Positions 35,061 through 42,782 of a stretch of 64,000 nucleotides of DNA are shown piece by piece. Position 1 is the first letter of the stretch. Each line of letters starts with the position of its first letter. The position numbers and the translations under genes were made by a program. This DNA is from an uncultured Prevotellaceae bacterium (GTDB lineage: Bacteria > Bacteroidota > Bacteroidia > Bacteroidales > Muribaculaceae): assembly GCA_900318645.1 (NCBI GenBank), contig ONLH01000028.1, positions 1-64,000 of the forward strand. The letters run 5' to 3'. A model generated the notes under the pieces. The model made no database searches, had not been told where the DNA came from, and was given only the letters and a program-made list of their open reading frames with translations.

Positions 35061-36752
35061 ATGGATTTAACGCCAAACTACTTGACGATTGTAATCAAGA
35101 TTCTCGGCACTTTGGGACTTCTCATCTTCGGGATGCGCATGATGAGTACCGCACTGCAGAAGATGGCCGGCCCGCAATTGCGCCACATCTTAGGACGTAT
35201 GACCACCAATCGTTTTACTGGTATGCTAACTGGTGCGGGAGTGACTTGTGCCGTACAGTCGTCCTCGGCAACAACAGTGATGACCGTCTCATTTGTATCA
35301 GCAGGACTATTGACATTAGGACAAGCCATCAGTGTCATCATGGGTGCCAATATCGGAACCACACTCACGGCCTGGATCATGTCACTAGGCTACAACGTTG
35401 ATTTGACCAACATCGTTTTTCCTGCATTTCTGGTGGGCATTCTTCTTATCTATCACAAGCGCCACCGTTACATGGGTGATTTCTTGTTCGGCATTGCGTT
35501 TATGTTCTTTTCGCTGGTGCTGCTTAGTTCAGCAGGTAAGGAACTTGACCTTGAACACAACCAGGCAGTGATGCAGTTCTTCGCCTCATTCGACACAAGC
35601 CGATACCTCACCATTCTCGCTTTTCTCGCCATCGGTACGGTGATTACCTGCATCGTTCAGTCGTCGGCTGCCGTGATGGCGATAACCATCTTGCTCTGCT
35701 CCACTGGTGTGTTACCCATCTACTTGGGCATTGCACTCGTGATGGGCGAGAACATCGGCACCACAGCTACGGCTAACCTTGCTGCCCTGGGTGCCAATAA
35801 CGAGGCAAGACGTGCAGCACTCGCCCACTTGTTATTCAACGTGGTCGGTGTCATATGGGTCATGTGCATTTTCTTCCCCTTCGTCGATGGTGTTTGCAAA
35901 CTCGTAGGCTATGATCCCACCACAAGCGGGCAGGTTCAGCGCTTGCCGATTGTTCTGGCCATGTTCCACACTTGCTTCAATGTCACAAACACTGCCCTCC
36001 TCATCGGTTTCATACCACAGATGGAAAGACTCGTGCGCTGGATACTGCCTGACAAGGGCAATGCCAATCAGGAGCACTTCAAGCTCCAGTACATCAAGGC
36101 CAACCTTATCCAGACTCCTGAGATTGCCATTCTTCAGGCACAGAAGGAAGTCGCGCACTATGGACAAGAGATGCAGCAGATGTTCCAGCTCATTAAGGAG
36201 ATGCTACTCGCTGAAGATGACAATCGCAGGAAAGAAATCTTTGACATCATTGAGAAAGAAGAAGACTCGTCTGATGAGGCCGAAATCACCATTGCACGCT
36301 TCATTGAACAGGTTGCTGATGGGCACTTGAGCGATGATTCTAAGACCAAGACCCGACAACTCCTGCGTGAAATAGGCGAGTTAGAGAGCATCGGTGACTC
36401 ATGCTACAGATTAGCACGCACCATTTACAGGCGCGACCAACTTGGCAAGACCTTTGACTCAGACCAGCAGGGTAAACTCATCGACATGGTATCACTCTGC
36501 CACCTTGCACTCCAGCAGATGAACACAGTGCTCAGTAAACCTATCAATGAACAAGACATTCGTGAGACCTATTTTCATGAGAATAGAATCAACGACATGC
36601 GCGATAGTCTTAGGGCTTGGAATATCAATGCCGTCAACGATAGGGAATATGACTATGCCACAGGCACCGCTTTTGGCGATCTCGTTGGGGAGTTGGAGAA
36701 ACTTGGCGACTATATCGTCAATGTTGTTGAGGCTCGATTTGGAGAAATGTAA
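35061..36752 (+). CDS. Na+/phosphate cotransporter (NptA/YjbB type) with PhoU-like C-terminal domain
   Basis: Residues 1-330 hold two inverted Na_Pi_cotrans repeats, each with the QSSSA-type loop: AVQSSSATTVMTVSFVSAGLL (about 67-87) and CIVQSSAAVMAITILLCSTG (about 197-216); GANIGTT and GENIGTT occur in the paired positions. The C-terminal 220 residues are soluble, helical and PhoU-like (KEEDSSDEAEITIARFIEQ). The family moves phosphate with sodium, and the PhoU-like part is thought to regulate it. A Pho-box-like repeat lies upstream and a PhoB/PhoR-like pair follows. Confidence 0.9.
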   Translation: MDLTPNYLTIVIKILGTLGLLIFGMRMMSTALQKMAGPQLRHILGRMTTNRFTGMLTGAGVTCAVQSSSATTVMTVSFVSAGLLTLGQAISVIMGANIGTTLTAWIMSLGYNVDLTNIVFPAFLVGILLIYHKRHRYMGDFLFGIAFMFFSLVLLSSAGKELDLEHNQAVMQFFASFDTSRYLTILAFLAIGTVITCIVQSSAAVMAITILLCSTGVLPIYLGIALVMGENIGTTATANLAALGANNEARRAALAHLLFNVVGVIWVMCIFFPFVDGVCKLVGYDPTTSGQVQRLPIVLAMFHTCFNVTNTALLIGFIPQMERLVRWILPDKGNANQEHFKLQYIKANLIQTPEIAILQAQKEVAHYGQEMQQMFQLIKEMLLAEDDNRRKEIFDIIEKEEDSSDEAEITIARFIEQVADGHLSDDSKTKTRQLLREIGELESIGDSCYRLARTIYRRDQLGKTFDSDQQGKLIDMVSLCHLALQQMNTVLSKPINEQDIRETYFHENRINDMRDSLRAWNINAVNDREYDYATGTAFGDLVGELEKLGDYIVNVVEARFGEM

Positions 36753-36759
36753 CAGCTTT

Positions 36760-36804
36760 GTAATCATATCATCGTACCTTTATGTCATTTTTTTTCTAAA
36801 TTTG
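36760..36804 (+). promoter_or_regulatory. Promoter region of the PhoB/PhoR-like pair with a Pho-like half site
   Basis: GTAATCATATC (36760-36770) matches the 11-bp repeat found before the cotransporter gene. It lies 26 nt before the -7 box TAAATTTG (36797-36804). This would fit autoregulation of the two-component genes. Confidence 0.5.
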
Positions 36805-36812
36805 CGACTGAT

Positions 36813-37502
36813 ATGGATACGACAAAGAAAAAACGGATTCTTATAGTCGATGATGAAAGTGACCTGTGCGAGATTCTCAAGTTTAATCTCAGCAGTGCCG
36901 GATATCAGGCGGACGCGGCAGGCTCGGCATCCGAGGCGTTGGACAAGGACTTGACACAATACGACCTGCTGTTGCTTGACGTGATGATGCCAGGCATGTC
37001 AGGGTTTGACCTTGCCCAACACATCAAAGGAGATGAGGCTACTGCCAACATTCCCATAATCTTCCTGACAGCCTTAGGGACCGAGGATAACAAGCTGCAT
37101 GGTTTTGAACTGGGGGCCGATGATTATATTTCCAAGCCCTTCTCAATCAAGGAAGTGCTTGCAAGAATCAAGGCCGTGCTGGGAAGAACATATACGGCTC
37201 CTCAATCTGTTCACGAGCTCACTTATGAGGGGCTGAAAATGAATCTGGATAAGATGATTGTGACAGTTGACGGCGAATCGGTGTCGTTGACTAAGACCGA
37301 ATATGAACTCTTAAAACTGTTGCTCGAGAACCGTGGACAGGTTTTCACGCGCCAAGAAGTGCTTGAAAGAGTGTGGCCGCGGGATGTTGTAGTAACCGAC
37401 CGTACTGTGGACGTGAACATCACACGAATGCGCAAGAAGATAGGCCGCTACTCGTCGTGTATCGTGACTCGCCACGGATTCGGCTATTTGTTTGTCGTGT
37501 AA
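36813..37502 (+). CDS. OmpR/PhoB-family response regulator
   Basis: The receiver domain (1-120) has the acidic pair in ILIVDDESD, the phosphate-accepting Asp56 in LLLLDVMMPGMSG, and Lys in DDYISKPFS. The C-terminal winged helix (about 130-229) has LTKTEYELLKLLLENRGQVFTRQEVLERVWP and DRTVDVNITRMRKKIG. The domain order and context, next to a Na/phosphate cotransporter and followed by a PhoR-like kinase, suggest a phosphate-starvation regulator. This assignment rests on context and binding-site-like repeats, not on sequence alone. Confidence 0.93.
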   Translation: MDTTKKKRILIVDDESDLCEILKFNLSSAGYQADAAGSASEALDKDLTQYDLLLLDVMMPGMSGFDLAQHIKGDEATANIPIIFLTALGTEDNKLHGFELGADDYISKPFSIKEVLARIKAVLGRTYTAPQSVHELTYEGLKMNLDKMIVTVDGESVSLTKTEYELLKLLLENRGQVFTRQEVLERVWPRDVVVTDRTVDVNITRMRKKIGRYSSCIVTRHGFGYLFVV

Positions 37503-38440
37503 TGAAAAAGATGTCCGAGGGGCATAAGATGTTCGTGAGCGTAATGGTGCTCTTTGCCATCTATGCCATTATCTTCATCCTGTTTGATGATTATGATCGT
37601 AATTTCTTGAGGCCGTTTGAGGAGTCTACCGACTGGCACATGCTCATCTTCTCCATCATTGTCATGTTGGGATTGGGTGTCTTGCTGCATCGCTATTCCA
37701 GACACATGGATGAGCGCATCAGCCGCGAACAGGCCGATAAGGAGAACCAGATGAGACGCGAGCTCACACAGAATATCGCCCATGAGCTCAAGACCCCGGT
37801 GGCAAGCATTCTGGGTTATACCGAAACCATTCTCGAACACCCTGACATGAGCACTGACACCCGCCGCCAGTTCCTGGAACGGACGCAATCCCAGGCCAAC
37901 CGCCTAACGTCTTTGCTGCAAGACTTGTCCACGCTCAACCGCATGGATTATGCCTCCGACCTCATCACTATCGAGCGAGTTGACGTGTCCCATATGGTGG
38001 CAGATATCATCAAGGAGACACAACTCATCACCCAGAGCAAGAACATGACGGTGCGTAACGACCTGCCACAAGACATCATTATCAATGGCAACCATTCGCT
38101 TATCTACAGCATCTTCCGTAACCTGATGGATAATGCCATCAACTATGCGGGCGATGGGACCACCGTCAGCATCAGTGCCAAGGAAAGGAATAACCGATGG
38201 CATTTCACTTTTTCGGACAACGGAACGGGTATTGACAGTGAGCACTTGCCACGCATCTTTGAACGCTTTTACCGCATCGACAAGGGACGCAGCCGCGCAT
38301 TAGGAGGAACAGGACTTGGACTCGCCATCGTCAAGAACGCAGTGGTCCTGCATGGTGGTATAATTAAAGCACACTCCGCCAAAGATGGAGGACTGTGCTT
38401 TAACTTTTCGCTGAAAGGAGATCTCAATAAACTAGCTTGA
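37502..38440 (+). CDS. PhoR-like sensor histidine kinase
   Basis: The ATG at 37502 shares one base with the regulator's stop codon (TAATG), so the pair is translationally coupled; upstream in-frame sequence lies inside the regulator gene. Two membrane helices (about 10-28 and 49-66) enclose a very short external loop, so there is little room for a periplasmic sensor. The HisKA domain has His94 in NIAHELKTPVASILGYTE. The ATPase domain shows NLMDNAINYA (N box), DNGTGI (G1), FERFYRIDKGRSRALGGTGLGLAI (F and G2 boxes). Confidence 0.93.
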   Translation: MKKMSEGHKMFVSVMVLFAIYAIIFILFDDYDRNFLRPFEESTDWHMLIFSIIVMLGLGVLLHRYSRHMDERISREQADKENQMRRELTQNIAHELKTPVASILGYTETILEHPDMSTDTRRQFLERTQSQANRLTSLLQDLSTLNRMDYASDLITIERVDVSHMVADIIKETQLITQSKNMTVRNDLPQDIIINGNHSLIYSIFRNLMDNAINYAGDGTTVSISAKERNNRWHFTFSDNGTGIDSEHLPRIFERFYRIDKGRSRALGGTGLGLAIVKNAVVLHGGIIKAHSAKDGGLCFNFSLKGDLNKLA

Positions 38441-38475
38441 CCTGGTTATATTCTTCCCTTCAAAATCTGTTGTAT

Positions 38476-39165
38476 TTACCTGATGGGTGCCAATTCAAAG
38501 CCCAGACGGACTCCCTCGTACTGCTTGCTCAGGTCACCGACAGTCTGTAACGTACTGTTGCCACTTAGGGCGGCAGCTACCTGAAGGACCTTCAGCAGGT
38601 TCTTGCTCTCAAAGGTCAGGCCCAGGCCGCTTTGCGTGCGGGTGATATAAGCGTTGGTCGAGAAGAGCATCGTCTGTAGCCTGATGGTACCGGTTGACGG
38701 GTCATAGGTGTAGCTTCCGCTCAAGGGAATGCCCTTGATTTTGCCAGCGAACTGATGATCCTGCGTGAACTGGAACTGCGTGTTCTGTGCATTGATTCCC
38801 ACAGTGTTATAGACGGGTAACAGTTTCTCCTTACAGTGCTCGGCGGCAACTGCACCACCAGCCTTTGCCAACAAATTCTCGCTGGTGAAGGCACAAGCCG
38901 GTGCACCATAATACCAAGCGCCATAGAGTTCACTCTCTTGGACCTTGACACTGCCGATGACCAGTCCTAGCAGACCGTCGATGGTGGTTTGGGAGCCCAA
39001 GCCGCCCAATATACCTCCGAGCACACCACCCAAGACGTCACCAAGTGTGCCGTTGCCACTCTCGCTGCCTGTTCCGGAGCCCATGCCCATATTGCCTAAT
39101 GCCGTGCATCCACTGCCCATAATCAACAGGGCTGCAGCCACAAAAGTCGTGTAAATCTTTTTCAT
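38476..39165 (-). CDS. DUF4923 lipoprotein
   Basis: A lipoprotein signal (MKKIYTTFVAAALLIMGSGC) is followed by a Gly/Ser-rich stretch (about 22-60) and the DUF4923 domain (about 65-229) with ELYGAWYYGAPACAFTSENLL, AGGAVAAEHCKEKLLPVY and GKIKGIPLSGSYTYD. The family is Bacteroidales-specific and uncharacterised; the domain resembles a lipocalin-like barrel by its pattern of strands, which is inference. The gene is divergent from the LOG-family gene and convergent with the kinase gene. Confidence 0.85.
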   Translation of the reverse strand: MKKIYTTFVAAALLIMGSGCTALGNMGMGSGTGSESGNGTLGDVLGGVLGGILGGLGSQTTIDGLLGLVIGSVKVQESELYGAWYYGAPACAFTSENLLAKAGGAVAAEHCKEKLLPVYNTVGINAQNTQFQFTQDHQFAGKIKGIPLSGSYTYDPSTGTIRLQTMLFSTNAYITRTQSGLGLTFESKNLLKVLQVAAALSGNSTLQTVGDLSKQYEGVRLGFELAPIR

Positions 39166-39205
39166 CTTTTCGTCGTTTTGAAATGATTATTTTTGTCTTA
39201 TGGCG

Positions 39206-39213
39206 CAAAAATA
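39206..39213 (-). promoter_or_regulatory. -7 box (TATTTTTG) for the DUF4923 gene
   Basis: CAAAAATA on the plus strand reads TATTTTTG on the gene's strand, 41 nt before its start. Confidence 0.6.
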
Positions 39214-39288
39214 TAAAAATCATGAGATTAATCAACCATTTTTTGCTGAAAAATCAACCAATCATGTAACCAATAGGTGGATTTTCAC

Positions 39289-39296
39289 TAAATTTG
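39289..39296 (+). promoter_or_regulatory. -7 box (TAAATTTG) for the LOG-family gene
   Basis: TAAATTTG lies 33 nt before the ATG and is divergent from the DUF4923 promoter 76 nt away. Confidence 0.65.
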
Positions 39297-39329
39297 CAAC
39301 AGACATAACACCCAAAAACCTCTATTACG

Positions 39330-40289
39330 ATGATTACCAATACTGGCTTAAATGAAATGAAGGACATCATGGCCTATCTGGACAAGGTGCCCTATTGCGT
39401 GACCCGAAGGACCCTCTACAATGCCGCTGAACTCTATGAGGGCTTCATGACGGACCAGCACCAGGGGAATTACGGCAGCTGCTTTGACGGACGGGTTTAT
39501 CAGTACTACCTGTACACAGGAAAGCAAGATTCCAGCGTGGAAGAGTCGTTGGCACGTAGCCTGCACGACCATGGCATCCATGCGGCATTGCGCCAGTTTA
39601 TGGGGGCCCACGATCCGCGTCGGTGTGTGGGCATCATGGGCGGACACGCATTGCCTCGCACCGATGCTGTCTATCGCGACATCGCCTGCTTGAGCAAACG
39701 CCTCACCGAGGAAGGGTTTGTCATGTTGACAGGTGGTGGTCCAGGTGCAATGGAGGGCACACACTTGGGTGCGTGGATGGCAGGGCGCACGACCAGGGAA
39801 ATGGAGGATGCTCTGTCGATGCTGTTGGCTGTGCCCACGTTCAGGGACGAGGGATGGCTGGCTACAGCATTTGAAGTCATCAGAAAGTATCCCCAGGAGC
39901 GATACGAGAGCCTGGGCATCCCCACGTGGCTCTATGGACACGAGCCATCAACACCGTTTGCTACCCACATTGCCAAATTCTTTGACAACAGCATCCGCGA
40001 GGACAATATCCTAACCCTGGCTTACGGTGGACTCATCTACACTCCCGGCAGTGCCGGCACTATGCAGGAAATCTTCCAGGAAGCGGTTCAGAACCACTAC
40101 CTGTCCTACGGCTTCGCAAGCCCGATGATTTTCCTGGGCAAACACTTCTGGACCCACGAGATGCCCGTCTTTCCCTTACTGCAGCGGCTCATGGATACAG
40201 GCAAGTATAAGAACCTACTGCTCACGCTCACCGATGACATCGACGAAATCATTGACACGCTTGTTCAATTCCATAACAGCCACCAATAA
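39330..40289 (+). CDS. LOG-family (lysine decarboxylase-like) nucleotide-binding protein
   Basis: The Rossmann-type core shows CVGIMGGHALPRTDAVYRDI, MLTGGGPGAMEGTHLGAWMAGR (about residues 132-153) and YTPGSAGTMQEIFQEAV (about 234-250). LOG proteins release bases from nucleoside monophosphates and typically have PGGxGTxxE; here it reads PGSAGTMQE, a variant that keeps the Thr and Glu. A long N-terminal extension of about 85 residues precedes the core. A nucleotide N-ribohydrolase function is possible but not certain. Confidence 0.75.
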   Translation: MITNTGLNEMKDIMAYLDKVPYCVTRRTLYNAAELYEGFMTDQHQGNYGSCFDGRVYQYYLYTGKQDSSVEESLARSLHDHGIHAALRQFMGAHDPRRCVGIMGGHALPRTDAVYRDIACLSKRLTEEGFVMLTGGGPGAMEGTHLGAWMAGRTTREMEDALSMLLAVPTFRDEGWLATAFEVIRKYPQERYESLGIPTWLYGHEPSTPFATHIAKFFDNSIREDNILTLAYGGLIYTPGSAGTMQEIFQEAVQNHYLSYGFASPMIFLGKHFWTHEMPVFPLLQRLMDTGKYKNLLLTLTDDIDEIIDTLVQFHNSHQ

Positions 40290-40424
40290 GGAACAAGCCT
40301 TCGGCGAGCCGCAAAAAGAAGGACATAACGAGAGCTTCTCCTATAATGAATGTTACAAAACTAGTTTTTTTGTAAAAAAAATATCTTATACGGAGATGTG
40401 GAAAGAAATCTGCGAAAAAATGAC

Positions 40425-40432
40425 TACCTTTG
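40425..40432 (+). promoter_or_regulatory. -7 box (TACCTTTG) for rpoN
   Basis: TACCTTTG lies 105 nt before the rpoN ATG. The preceding 130 nt hold no supportable gene; a weak TTACAAAA/TTTTGTAA hairpin at 40353-40375 may end the LOG transcript. Confidence 0.65.
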
Positions 40433-40460
40433 CCTTTGGCGAAGATGGGTGACGCACTTC

Positions 40461-40487
40461 ACAGTGCTCAAATAAATTTGGCACTGT
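40461..40487 (+). other. Hairpin in the rpoN leader
   Basis: ACAGTGC (40461-40467) and GCACTGT (40481-40487) form a 7-bp stem around an AT-rich loop in the predicted 5' leader of rpoN. Its function, if any, is unknown. Confidence 0.45.
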
Positions 40488-40537
40488 CTTGGGCATGCAC
40501 TATCTTTATAGGTTAAAGCTAAAAAACTCTGAAGATT

Positions 40538-42019
40538 ATGGCAAAACAGGGACTCACACTGGAACAGAAGCAGAAGCAACGCTTGGCACTCGAGCAACAG
40601 CGCTTGCTGGGCACCATATTGGAAAAAAGCGATGCCGAAATGGAGGAATTCATTGACAACAAAGTCAATGAGATTCAGGCGCTTGAAAAGACTTCTGATG
40701 ACAAGGATGATGATAACGGCTATGAGAATGAGGGCGCTCAGGACAAGTCGGCTAACCGTGACGAACGACGTGAAAACCGCAATGATGACCCCATCAGCGA
40801 AAACAGCGGTGATGATGATACGGTGGCGTGGTATCGTTTCTTTGCCAACAACCGCAGCACTGATGATGAATATTATGCCCCAACGGCTGTGAGCGAGAAG
40901 ACGTTGCAGGAGTTCCTCAATGACCAGCTCGGAGAACTGGAACTTGACGAAACGCAGCAGATTATCGCACAGGCCATAGTGGGCAATATCGAGGATGACG
41001 GATACCTGAGGAGGAGTACCTCTGAAATTGCCGACGACGTGACATTCAACGATGGCTACATGGTGGATGCACAACAGGTTGAGGAGGTGCTCAACATCGT
41101 GCAGTCGTTGGATCCGCCAGGCATCGCGGCTCGGGACCTGCGAGAGTGCATCCTGCTGCAGCTGCGCCGCAAACCCCAAAGCGAAGATGTGGACATCGCC
41201 ATCACCATGGTTGAGAAATACTTTGACGACATGGCAGGAATGCGTTTTGATGCGTTGTCACGCAGAATGAACACTGACAAGGAACGGTTGGAACAGGTAT
41301 TCAAGCACCAGATCAGGCGTGGACTGAATCCTTACCCCGGCAACGCCTTCGGGTCACGGTCCTATATCACCCAACAGGTGACACCCGACTTTGACGTCGA
41401 GCTGGACGAGGAAACTGGACGCATCACGGTTACCCTGCGCAACAATATCCCCACACTGCAGATCAGCGAGAGCTACGCCATCATGAACGAGCGTTACAAG
41501 AAGAATGCCGACAGTCTGAGCGTCAAGGAGGCTAAGGAGAAGAAGACCATTCAGGATGCCTACCAGCGCGCCAGCCTGTTCATCGAGGTGCTCAAGCAAC
41601 GGCAGGAGACGCTGTTCAACACGATGAATGCCATCGTGAAATGCCAGCGCGAATTTTTCCTCAGTGGTGACGAGCGCGACCTCAAGCCACTAGGACAACA
41701 ACAGATAGCCGACATGATCGGCAAGGACGTCTCGGTGGTGTCGCGTGCCATCAGCAACAAGTATGTTCAGACCCGTTGGGGTGTGAAAAGCCTCAAGTCC
41801 TTCTTCAGCGAGGATATCAACGGCGGTTCCAGGCACGAAGTGGTCGATGACCTGCGCAGGCTCATTAACGCCGAGGATAAGGCTCACCCGTTGAGTGATG
41901 ATGCCCTGTGCGAGAAACTCAAAGAGATGGGACACAAGTTGGAACGCCGCACGGTGGCCAAGTATCGCGTCATGCTCAAGATACCCAGCAGCTCCGAGCG
42001 CCGCAAAATGGCAAGATAA
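40538..42019 (+). CDS. rpoN: RNA polymerase sigma-54 factor
   Basis: Region I at the N-terminus (LTLEQKQKQRLALEQQRLLGTIL) is followed by an acidic region II (about 45-95). The core-binding domain comes next (about 110-300; LDPPGIAARDLRECILLQL). The C-terminal DNA-binding part holds the helix-turn-helix and the RpoN box ERRTVAKYR (about 473-481). The factor needs enhancer-binding ATPases and reads -24/-12 promoters. None of its activators is in the window. Confidence 0.96.
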   Translation: MAKQGLTLEQKQKQRLALEQQRLLGTILEKSDAEMEEFIDNKVNEIQALEKTSDDKDDDNGYENEGAQDKSANRDERRENRNDDPISENSGDDDTVAWYRFFANNRSTDDEYYAPTAVSEKTLQEFLNDQLGELELDETQQIIAQAIVGNIEDDGYLRRSTSEIADDVTFNDGYMVDAQQVEEVLNIVQSLDPPGIAARDLRECILLQLRRKPQSEDVDIAITMVEKYFDDMAGMRFDALSRRMNTDKERLEQVFKHQIRRGLNPYPGNAFGSRSYITQQVTPDFDVELDEETGRITVTLRNNIPTLQISESYAIMNERYKKNADSLSVKEAKEKKTIQDAYQRASLFIEVLKQRQETLFNTMNAIVKCQREFFLSGDERDLKPLGQQQIADMIGKDVSVVSRAISNKYVQTRWGVKSLKSFFSEDINGGSRHEVVDDLRRLINAEDKAHPLSDDALCEKLKEMGHKLERRTVAKYRVMLKIPSSSERRKMAR

Positions 42020-42024
42020 GCTCT

Positions 42025-42045
42025 TAAACCCTAAACTGTAAACTA
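42025..42045. repeat. TAAACnn heptamer spacer
   Basis: Three 7-nt units (TAAACCC, TAAACTG, TAAACTA) fill the gap between rpoN and the next gene. The TAA of successive units falls in successive reading frames. Confidence 0.7.
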
Positions 42046-42051
42046 TTCTTA

Positions 42052-42690
42052 ATGAACAGATATACTGTCAATAAATTCATTGCAGGCTTGGCCAATTTCC
42101 TGTCCACGGCATTGAGCCCGTTGCTGATGCCTACCTACGGTGTATTCTTGGCCCTCTGGGTGTCGATATTGTGCCTGCTACCCTATGGAAGGAGGGTGGT
42201 GATTTTGCTCGTGTGCATGGGCATCACCTGCATCCTACCCCTTATATTCCTGAGCGTGCTACGGCATTTCAAGCTGGTTAAGGACCTGCATGTCAATGTC
42301 AGGGAGCAACGTTTCGTCCCCTACGTGTTCACGAGTGTATGCTACGCTGTAGCTGCCTATTATCTGTACTATTGTCACGCTCCGCAGTGGTTCACCATGT
42401 TCATGGTGGGTGCAGCGATTACGATCCTGGTGATAGCACTCATCAACCTCAAATGGAAAATCAGTGCCCACATGGCAGGCATCGGAGGTATCATTGCCTT
42501 GATTTATCAGATTCATGTGCAGGGCCTCAGTGCATTTGAGCTACTCTGGATGCTTTGCTTTGCCATTATTGTGGCAGGCTTTCTTGGGTCGGCACGGCTG
42601 GCGCTCAGACGCCATGACACATGGCAGGTGCTGGCTGGCGCCGTTGTGGGCTTCCTGTGCGTGTCCATGACCATGAGACTGTTCGGATAA
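42052..42690 (+). CDS. PAP2-like membrane phosphatase
   Basis: The 212-residue protein has six hydrophobic helices. It keeps traces of the PAP2 motifs: a VREQRFVPY segment (about 82-90), KISAHMAGIGG (S-x-H as in PSGH, about 135-145) and SARLALRRHDTWQVLAGAVVGF (SR-x5-H-x4-D-like, about 182-203). PAP2 enzymes remove phosphate from lipid phosphates or diphosphates. The weak first motif leaves room for a non-catalytic role. It is common in Bacteroidota beside rpoN and ispG. Confidence 0.7.
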   Translation: MNRYTVNKFIAGLANFLSTALSPLLMPTYGVFLALWVSILCLLPYGRRVVILLVCMGITCILPLIFLSVLRHFKLVKDLHVNVREQRFVPYVFTSVCYAVAAYYLYYCHAPQWFTMFMVGAAITILVIALINLKWKISAHMAGIGGIIALIYQIHVQGLSAFELLWMLCFAIIVAGFLGSARLALRRHDTWQVLAGAVVGFLCVSMTMRLFG

Positions 42691-42696
42691 TCCCTA

Positions 42697-42780
42697 CATC
42701 TAACGTCTAACGTCTAGCATCTAATGTCTAACGTCTAGCATCTAATGTCAAGCATCTAATGTCTAAAATCTAACGTCTAA
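42697..42780. repeat. Twelve-unit heptamer array (nrTCTAr)
   Basis: Exactly 84 nt, twelve 7-nt units such as CATCTAA, CGTCTAA, CGTCTAG, TGTCTAA and TGTCAAG, fill the gap between the PAP2-like gene and ispG. One repeated super-unit (CATCTAA-TGTCTAA-CGTCTAG) suggests growth by unequal copying. Confidence 0.9.
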
Positions 42781-42782
42781 TC

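Noticed and set aside
40479-40494. Sigma-54-like site (TGGCAC...TTGG) before rpoN
   Set aside because: The spacing is one base short and the -12 GC is missing; a TACCTTTG box nearby explains transcription better.
42691-42782. CRISPR-like array before ispG
   Set aside because: The units are 7 nt without spacers, and no cas genes are present.
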